Shown in pieces: positions 56,457 to 64,000 of a stretch of DNA of 64,000 bases (the first letter of the stretch is position 1; each line of letters starts with the position of its first letter). The translations under genes were made by a program, and so were the position numbers. Below the pieces are notes generated by a model that was not told the origin of the DNA, made no database searches, and worked only from the letters and a program-made list of their open reading frames with translations. This DNA is from Galdieria sulphuraria (Eukaryota; Rhodophyta; Bangiophyceae; Galdieriales; Galdieriaceae), in NCBI RefSeq assembly GCF_000341285.1, contig NW_005178451.1:62001-126000 (forward strand), in the 5' to 3' direction.

Positions 56457-58569
56457 ATGCAGCGTCTACTAAAAACGTGGAATGATCGAGGGCGTTATTG
56501 TAGGATATGGCAACATTTTTTTGTCGCACTTTTGTCAACAGGAACGACGGTGCCACCGTTGAAGACTACGACTTTGGAACCAACAGAACATATGTTTAAT
56601 CTACTTCACTACGGGAAAGTGAAAGTTTATCCTTCGAGAGAAAGAGTCTTACAGCTACTTAACACGATGAAGCAGGAAAAAAGCTGTGAGTCAGGGAAAG
56701 GAAATAAATCGTCTGGGCGGATCCATTTTCAACGAATATTTTTTGCTTCGGAGGAAGAAGCAGAGAACAAGCTAAAGCAGGCTGCAATGAACGAGGTCAC
56801 TCATAGACAAAGAGGTGCTTTAACTGCACTCATTCGTCCTATTTTCTTCCAAGCTTATGTTCAACTGGGAAGGCACAGTGCTTGGAAACTTGTGTCCGTA
56901 TTGGAAAATGTATGTTCCAAAGAAGAGACGGCAGAAGAGGCTAGAATACGACAGCTTGCAATAGAGCAGTGTATAAAGGCTTTGTGGACTGAAAGCTGGA
57001 AACGAAAGGATGTTGAAACTTTGACCTTTCTCTTAACTTTGATCAAGGTATTTAGTCAGGTTTGTTGATGTAGATATTTTGTTTCATGAAAAAAATTTTA
57101 CAGAAGAAGCAACCCATGCGTATAGTCGATTTAGAACGACTCATTCAGTATCAATATCATATCCAGAAAAGTTCTGTGGCAGATAATCTTATCAAAGCGA
57201 CAAAGAGTAGAGAACAAGTCAACCAAATACGAGAATTGTATTGGAAGCTTGCTGAACAGTTTCCACAATCTTCCAAGGTAAGAAGTACTCATCTATTATC
57301 TATTTCGATTCTCAGATATTCATCTCAGCTGCACAATCTTTATCTTTTGTTTTGTCACAATGAGCTGTCCACTACACAAGCGAAAAAAGAAATGCATCTG
57401 GTGTTGAGCTGTGATCATTTCTCATTTTCTTGTGAAACTTTTCGAGTTCTGCTTCCTTCAGTTTCTAATAAGGACCATTTCATCCTCTATTTAAAGGTTG
57501 CAAATCAACGCAAGCTCTTTAGACGCCCTGTATTTTCTATTTGGGTGATTAAGGCAATGTTCCGTCTCTATGACATATCCACAAACCAAGTAGAGCGTCT
57601 CAAATGGCTGCAGTTGATGCAATTATACTTGGAATGTCAGTTGAACAAAGGTATCAGTGTTCCCAAGGAAACTATTGAGGAGGTTATGATTGAGTTGGCA
57701 AGACGTGGACAAGTAAAGGTAATTATGCATGATAAGAAAGTATTTGGTTTACCGACTGTGTATATCAGGCGTCACTTCATCTCTTTTGGTTTCTCAAGTC
57801 TTGCTGGATGAGTGGCCCAGATAGACGTGTGTTGAGGATTTTGTTGCTAACTACGAGTCGAAATTCTTTTCCAACATGTCAACACCAAGTGAACGAGATT
57901 TGGAAGTTGCTGATGGGTAGAAGGGAAGCCAACACAATAGTTGCTAAGGATCAGAAGCTTTATATTTATGCATGTGGAATGAGTAAACAAGTGGACAAAT
58001 TGTTGGCTTTGCGGCATTCTATTTTTGATGAAAAGATTGAACTTTATATGGCTTTGATTCATGCTTTGCTTTGGAACCACCTGAAAGAGGAGGCATTGTT
58101 GCTTTTGCAACAACTGGAGACGCAGTTTCCTTATTTCAATGCGTCTTTGATGGGATGCTTTTTATTACCTCCCCGAAGTATTTTGTGGATGTTGTCCAAC
58201 GATGAGGTTCGAACATTACTTGAACGTTGTTATTCGGTAGATTTGTTTTTAGAGTTACTAGCAAAGCATTCTCTCTTTATCAAAGGAGATCCCTTTTTTA
58301 GAAGAGATATTGTTCAGATATTGGTTCGTTTTTGGTATTTGTTAGATTCTGTGGGTGTGCATGGAATGGAAGATTGCAGTTATGATTGGATATTTTCGGA
58401 ACTGGAATATTTTCAGCGGCATGAATGTTATTCACATAGTGCAAGTGGAAAGGAAGAGAGTTACAAAGAAAGAATATTAGATCATAGCTTTGTAAAGTTA
58501 CTGGTAGAAAAAGGGATGGATGAATTGGCTGGTCGTTTAGATATGTTTGCTTGTATATGCAAGATTTAG
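56457..58569 (+). CDS. Orphan helical protein, probably organelle-targeted
   Basis: Exons 56457..57047, 57104..57277, 57329..57718 and 57769..58569 give 651 residues. The ATG at 56457 begins MQRLLKTWNDRGRYCRIWQH, basic and free of acidic residues except one Asp, like a mitochondrial presequence. The rest is mainly alpha-helical, with loosely repeated helical hairpins (AWKLVSVLENVCSKEETAEE, YWKLAEQFPQSSK, MALIHALLWNHLKEEALLLL). It may be a divergent PPR/TPR-like or other organelle RNA or ribosome factor. No motif is decisive and no family is named. Introns are 50-56 nt, with donors GTATTT, GTAAGA and GTAATT. Confidence 0.75.
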
Positions 58570-58902
58570 AAAGATTGTTATCTTTCCCTAGCTGGAGTCG
58601 ACTATTTATCATACTTTTTGAATTCATGGAAATAAAATCAACTTGAGATAGGAATGTGAAGGAAATTCGCACAAGAACCAATGTGGATGGATAGATAGAA
58701 ATAGAACAATGCTAGACTTGGAGAATATTTTTTTTGCTGCTATGGCGTTTGAAACAACCGAGTGCCATATGATTATCTTTTATGTTTTCTTATATTTCCA
58801 TCTCTTTGCAAGGAATGAATTTAGTCTATCTGTTGTTGGCATAAGAATGAAGATTGATTACTTTTCAATAATAATCTTGACAAAAGAAACTTGTGACTTT
58901 TC
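58570..58902. other. Intergenic spacer
   Basis: About 330 AT-rich bases between the orphan helical gene and the dephospho-CoA kinase. Short open frames only. Nothing recognised. Confidence 0.5.
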
Positions 58903-59909
58903 ATGTCATTAGTAATTGGTTTAACGGGTGGTATTGCTAGTGGAAAAAGTACTGTTGTAGAGCTTTTGAAGAAAAAGAGTAGGAACGACTATACATATCT
59001 CGTCAACCAACAAAATAACAATAACAACCATCTATTCTAGATGCCGTTGTCGTTGACGCCGATTGGATTGCTCGTCAAGTCGTAGAACCAGGAACTTTTG
59101 CTTACAAAAGGTAGTTGATGGTTGTCTAAAGGAGTGCAAATGATAAAATAGTAGAATTGTTCGTGAATTTGGAACACAAGTGGTTGGAGCTGATAGAAAA
59201 CTGGATCGCACGCAGTTGGTAAGTTGCAGTGTTGGGATGACAGCTGTAACGTTGATATACAACATAGGGACGACTGATATTTGGAGATGAGTCAAAAAGA
59301 CGCCAACTGAACAGAATTACGCACCCTTGGATTATATTTTATATGATTAGAGACTGTGTTATGAGTGTACTGATGGGTCGTCCTTTTATTGTATTAGACG
59401 TGCCACTTCTTTTTGAAACCAGGCGATTGTTATGGTTTGTAACTAATGGATTCGTTGTACTAGTAATAGACTTCAACTCTGCTAGGCTCTGCACTGTTAC
59501 GGTCGTAGTTGTGTGTGACCGAGATCAACAAATTGATCGACTCGTGAGAAGAAACCACTTATCACGAGAAGAAGCCTTACAAAGGTAAGAATTGGTTGGG
59601 TCGAAACTCTTCCGATGATGGAATAATGATGGGTAGAATCGATTCTCAAATGCCTTTACAAGAGAAAGCAGCTATGGCACATTTCGTATTGGATAATTCT
59701 GGTAAGAGTGATCAAACATGTTCTAGTGAATGATTAACGAATATGGTAAAGGTTCCTTGTTAGCTTTAGAAGAGCAAGTTGAGAATCTTTGGCAACAACT
59801 GCAATGCATCCGGAAGCAACGGTTGCGTTATTACAAATTATTTGGCACGATATGTTTTGGGATTCTCGTTGGCATTCCCTTGTGTCGTTCTATTGCTACT
59901 CACTTATGA
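58903..59909 (+). CDS. DPCK: Dephospho-CoA kinase
   Basis: Seven exons (58903..58978, 59041..59110, 59155..59218, 59268..59434, 59486..59584, 59637..59701, 59752..59909) join to 232 residues. The P-loop is in MSLVIGLTGGIASGKSTVVE. NAVVVDADWIARQVVEPG, NRITHPWI, FIVLDVPLLFET and VVVVCDRDQQIDRLVRRNHL, then SREEALQRIDSQM, are the standard CoaE blocks. It phosphorylates the 3'-hydroxyl of dephospho-CoA, the last step of CoA synthesis. It is a stand-alone enzyme, as in plants, not fused to PPAT as in animal COASY. A C-terminal hydrophobic segment (LFGTICFGILVGIPLC) after basic KQRLRYYK suggests tail-anchoring, as in DCAKD-type proteins. One donor is GTTTGT. The gene is very intron-dense for its size. 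Confidence 0.93.
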
Positions 59910-60023
59910 AATCATAATAATCACAATAATAAAATAAGATGGATTGAAAGCGTTAAAATGCTTTTAATGGAGTTATCATATAGAAAAAAACACGACACAA
60001 AAGACACAAGGCGCCAAAATGTC

Positions 60024-61752
60024 TTACTTGGATAATATCCAAATATTTCTCCAACGCATATGTAACAAATCATCCCAAGTTTCTTTCACTCTAACGACAT
60101 TCTCTTTCAAAATGTCAGACGTGGGCTTTTCAAATACTTCATTCAATTCTTCCAGAGTCTTATCTTTAGTCTCTGGCATAAAGAACATCAGATAAATCCA
60201 ACCAATTAAAGTAAGACCTCCATAGAAACCTACAAAGGTGCCCGTATTGGTCATGGCATTTGTCATGTGTTTGAATGCGTAAGTTGTGATAAAGTTGCCA
60301 GTAAAGTTAGTCACATCTGAAAGCAGCATTCCGTGACTTCTTAAATAAGTAGGATAGATTTCTGAGGCAACAACCCAAGGAGTAGGTCCAAGACATGAGC
60401 CCCAGAAAAGATAATAAATAACAACGCCCCAAATATATACACCTTCCTTTGTATGAATATTTGAAGCAAGAAATGAGAAACCAACGATAAACAATCCCAC
60501 GACAACTCCTCCAATAAGTGTTAATAATAATGGACGACGTCCTAATCGATCCATCAGATATATTGCAGGAATCGTGGAGAGAAATCCAGTGCCACCACCA
60601 ATCATACTGGTATATACTGCATTCTGGGCTGAAAGACCAGTTTCTACCATCAGTGTTCCCATATAATAATTGATAGAATTGATACCAGAGAACTGCTGAA
60701 CACTCATGATGAGAATACCGTAAACTGCAGCTCTGCGACAACGTGGAATACGGATAAAGTCAAACCAGACAAAGCGTGACTTTTCTGCCTCACGTTCCTC
60801 CAAAACACAAAGCTCCATATAGAAGAATTCTTCTTTCTCTTCAAAGACATCAAATCCTCGAACTCTCTTCCACACGGCATAAGAATCCACCTTCCGACCT
60901 TTCCTCATCAAAAGACGTGGACTTTCAGGTAAAAACAACATTGCAATGAGAAAGATGGTTGAAAATAATAAAGAAGATCCAAGCATCCATCGCCAGTTAC
61001 CAGAAACATCAACAAATATGGCAGCATCGATGTAACCGAATAACAAGCCAAGCATTATCATAACTTGATACAAGGACACCAAACCTCCTCTCCAACGTTT
61101 TGTGCTACATTCTGCAATATACGGAGGAACCGTTCCTGCTTCCAAACCTACTCCAGCTCCAAGAATCATTCTTCCAGGCAACATCATACCAAACGATTGA
61201 GCATCAGCTTCTAAAATACCACCGACTGTATACAGAAGACAAGCGACAATGATGGTGTACTTCCGTCCAAGCAATTCATTAACCGGCCATACCCTATGAC
61301 AGTACTGTGAGTTATCTTACAATTTGTTGAGAATATGCAGCTTACATCAATGCACCAAATACGCCACCAAGAGGCATAAACCCAGTTACCATATCTTCTT
61401 TACTCTGGTCAATATTCAAGTCTACTGGCATATAGATACCAGCACCACTTATTAAGGACTGGTCAATACCATATAAGATTCCTCCCATGCTCGCGAACGA
61501 AGCAAGAATCCAAATGAAGTGCTTCGGATTACCAAAAGCTGTAGAAGTCAGAATTCTCCTCTTACTTAGTCTATTATTTTCTTCGTCAAGCTTATTTAAT
61601 TCAGTATCCATTTCCTCTTCAGTATGTCCTGTAATTGCAAAGCGGTTTGTCTTTTGTTCCAAACTAACTTCCTTTGTTTCCTGTTCAGCTGACATAGTCT
61701 CTTGTGGGGCTCCTTCTTCAAGACTTATCTCTGCCTCGCTTTGCTTCACCAT
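60024..61752 (-). CDS. MFS sugar/polyol transporter (SP family)
   Basis: Exons complement(60024..61293, 61346..61752) give 558 residues. The intron splits the Met codon in GALMVWPVNELLGRKYTI. Twelve helices are evident, with sugar-porter signatures LLGRKYT, FLPESPRLLMRKGR, SVQQFSGINSINYYMGTL, DRLGRRPLL and the end PETKDKTLEELNEVF. It likely imports hexoses, pentoses or polyols with protons at the plasma membrane. The genus Galdieria is known for many such carriers, and a beta-galactosidase gene lies in the same window. The long acidic N-terminus (MVKQSEAEISLEEG...) is cytosolic. An in-frame ATG at 61827 would add 25 residues. Confidence 0.93.
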
Positions 61753-61946
61753 TGCAACAAAATTCACAAACACAACTTGACAACAAAAATGAAGTTTCTT
61801 TGCTCCGCTTTTGATGCCATTGTCCATAAGACTCGATCATGAAAGACGCGATTTGGAAGCCTGTCAATTTCTACGCCTCTTTCACCTCAACGAGAATCAC
61901 AAGTTGTCGTGTTGGATCCCTTCGTCTAGAAAAAAGAGGAGGGAAA

Positions 61947-62763
61947 TCAGAGAGTATGGAGCGATAGCCGTCTACGTAGTTGGCACGATTCAACAACAGC
62001 TCTCAGGAGGATTTGCAACCATGCACCTTCAAGCATAGAAGAGACTAAGAATAAGACTGTTTTCTTGTAATATGGAACGAATATGAACTGTGGACGGTAG
62101 AATATTATGACCTGAGTAAAGCTTACTTGTACTGAAAAAGTGTTGCAGAACTTCGTCAACAGGAACTCACCTCTATTTCAGGGTTGCCGGAACCGTACAA
62201 CTTCAATTGAAGATACTGCTTTAGTTGCCTTATAGTGATATCCGCTGAAACTCGTAAGACAGGCTTTTGCAGCTCTCGCTTAGTCGATCCTTGGAGAGGT
62301 GTAAGTTGCAAAATGCAACAATCAGCTCCATTTTCTGCTCGTAGATTATTATCTTGTGAAGTCAATACTGCTGATGGTGCGAGATCTGTGTTATTACTGG
62401 CTGATAATATGGATACTGTTTGAAACTCCTCAACGTCCTGTTTCACTTGAGGAAGAATGGCGCGCAGTATTTCCTGGAGCCTTGTATCTTCGCGTGCGTA
62501 AATCCACGGTTCGTTTCGCGGGCTCAACTTTGACCAACAACGTGGACAACGTCCCTGTTGTTGAATATACCTGTTTTCGATATTCAAACAAAATAAAGTA
62601 ATTCAAACTATATTTTTCACCTATATATGCAAGTTTTGCAAAAGGTATGAAGACAGTCACCTATTGTTGTTGCTTCTCTCCAGTAACCACCACAAAGACT
62701 GCAAGTAAATAGAGAGTTGACAATAGAAAGCGGGATAAAACAACAATTCTCCAGTTCGAACAT
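61947..62763 (-). CDS. RING finger-RAWUL protein, Polycomb PCGF/BMI1-like; 3' end unresolved
   Basis: Exon 62621..62763 and exon 62170..62570 are placed. The RING finger spans their junction: CSLCGGYWREATTIGDCLHT, then FCKTCIYRYIQQQGRCPRCW, with the Cys/His pattern and the IxxCLHxFCKxC core of PCGF/BMI1. YAREDTRLQEILRAILPQV matches 'R.D.TLQ.IVYKLVP.L'. The RAWUL-like part begins near LRVSADITIRQLKQYLQLKL and PEIEV. A third exon is needed; a phase-0 acceptor before VIIFYRPQF leads to a frame ending at 61947, but this does not look like a normal RAWUL ending, so the 3' structure is open. Proteins of this type pair with RING1 to ubiquitinate H2A. Alternatives are plant DRIP-like ligases. Confidence 0.75.
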
Positions 62764-64000
62764 ATAGAAGGCTACTTTCACTCTTTAAGGTGGATATTCG
62801 TGTTTCGAAATCCTTCAAGGGAGAATGTCCTTGTCACCGAAATCAGTTTCAAGAAATATTGTCAATTTTCCAAGTTGTGTTGGGCACATTTTTCGTCATT
62901 GGAGAAAGCTTTGAAGCTTACGGGGTATTTGAAAAAGTACACTTAATGATCTTTGTTAAGGAATAAGTACTTTCCAAAGAACAAATCAGAGTAGGTCTTA
63001 CAGTTTAAAAACCTCTCTGCATGTCAAATCTATAGAAACTCAGAAACTAGGCAACAATGAGCAGTAAACTCTCTCTCTCTCTTGAAAAAACCTCAATTTG
63101 TGTTTTCTTAGAAAAGTCGGAAATTTTCATACGACGGACGATATAGGGAGGTAACTCTCCTAGACAATATATATAGACATACATATATATGTGTGCTTAC
63201 TATCCAATTCAATATGCCGACAGTGATACCATTAGAAGATCAACCTCCCAAAACTCTAAACTCTTCAACTCGATTGTCCCGTGGCTATCTATAGATAAGA
63301 GGTTACGTTCCTTCTTGGTCAGAAACTCTTCTGCAGAGCAGTACTATCTTTAAAAACGGATCAACTTGACTTTTGGCCCAATAAAAGGAAGCCTCCTTGG
63401 GTTTATTAAGAACAAAATGTCAAGTTTCTATACTTCCCGAGGTCAAGTGGAACTATTCACGATCAGTACTTGAATAGTTAACGAGTTTACTTGCAAATAT
63501 CATCTGCTTCTCTCCATGAGTTGATGTTAAGTTGATCAAGTTAAAATGTTGGTTTCATATTTCTTAAAGAAGAATTTCTTGTACTTAAGCAGCATTTCCT
63601 TCGAATGAAAACATTGTTCTCTGGTTGAAAAATGGCTCTTATGAGAGAAAACCAAACTCTTTGGAGAGAGTGTAGATAATAGAAAAAAATTTTCATACTG
63701 TGTTTGAAGGAGCTATAAAAGAGACATTCAAACTGCTTCAAGTGGTGACTATCTTTAAGAACTTCATTTTTCTACGTGCCTTGGGAACTTTACCAAACTA
63801 ATATGACGGTTTCGTTATCCCATACTGGATCATAGAGCTAAGTAGCTTTGCACTTCTTTTTATCAGGTCGCTCCAGTTTGAATTGAAACCAACGATTCGT
63901 CACCAATTCAACAGTGACAATCCTATTACATCTATTCACTTAGACATACTATTTTTAGCATCGTTTCATCGAGGGATTCAACACGTGGCTCCATGTTTCC
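62764..64000. other. 1.2 kb with no recognised gene
   Basis: AT-rich sequence to the window end. Contains a CT-rich run (about 63,069-63,082), a TATATATAGACATACATATATATG stretch around 63,165-63,191 (short dinucleotide tracts) and a 26-codon ATG frame at 63214-63294 (MPTVIPLEDQPPKTLNSSTR...). None is supported as a gene. It presumably includes the RING-gene promoter and part of the next gene's flank. Confidence 0.45.

Noticed and set aside
61753-61827. Upstream in-frame ATG of the sugar transporter
   Set aside because: Adds 25 residues without family support; the ATG at 61752 gives a typical acidic cytosolic N-terminus. Cannot be fully excluded.
63214-63294. 26-codon ATG frame (MPTVIPLEDQPP...)
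   Set aside because: Short, no convincing donor site at its end and no downstream exon that continues it.
1-64000. Transposons, LTR elements, viral relics, CRISPR arrays, rRNA
   Set aside because: No transposase or reverse-transcriptase motif, terminal repeat, spacer-repeat pattern or rRNA segment was seen by eye; a repeat-library search would be the decisive test.

Overview
The window looks like nuclear DNA of a compact, AT-rich unicellular eukaryote, most probably a cyanidiophyte red alga of the Galdieria type. This is inferred from gene content and architecture; no database search was possible. The genes are eukaryotic (RNA polymerase II, kinetochore, SRP, CCT, THO and TFIIH subunits). 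They lie tens to a few hundred bases apart on both strands. About 80 spliceosomal introns can be placed, most of them only 46-60 nt, with GT..AG borders and often a GTAAGT donor. Lineage hints are a UhpC-type sugar-phosphate transporter, a CMP-KDO synthetase, a sugar:H+ symporter-like protein, a large GH35 beta-galactosidase and a prokaryote-like phosphoribosyltransferase.

Layout. 1-14 kb: a phosphoribosyltransferase cut by the window edge, a 1.2-kb stretch with no clear gene, then on the minus strand a GH35 beta-galactosidase, homogentisate 1,2-dioxygenase and a giant Rav1/DMXL protein. 14-25 kb, plus strand: THOC1/HPR1, a CENP-C cupin protein, CCT6, a two-CXC (LIN54/TSO1) regulator and an unknown membrane-anchored protein. 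25-34 kb: a divergent pair (unknown protein / KdsB), TFIIE-alpha divergent from NAA25, a TMEM242-like protein, a possible small membrane protein and a PPR protein. 35-44 kb, minus strand: XPD/RAD3 in 17 exons and a UPL3/TRIP12-type HECT ligase. 44-54 kb: a possible tiny spliced gene, SRP19, a small membrane protein, a UhpC-type transporter with a DnaJ-like zinc-finger tail, RPF2, a plastid-type PDZ protein and an orphan. 53-64 kb: a coiled-coil protein, the PPIL3/UPF3 divergent pair, tRNA-Leu(UAA), an orphan helical-repeat-like protein, dephospho-CoA kinase, a sugar transporter and a RING-RAWUL (Polycomb PCGF-like) protein.

Most genes are housekeeping. Several fit a heterotrophic, sugar-using lifestyle: beta-galactosidase, sugar transporter, sugar-phosphate antiporter and tyrosine catabolism. 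Bidirectional spacing is extreme: five divergent pairs have 11-70 bp between facing start codons. I saw no CRISPR array, transposon, LTR element or viral relic. Exon edges were read by eye from splice consensus, reading frame and family alignment, and may be off by 1-2 bases where noted.
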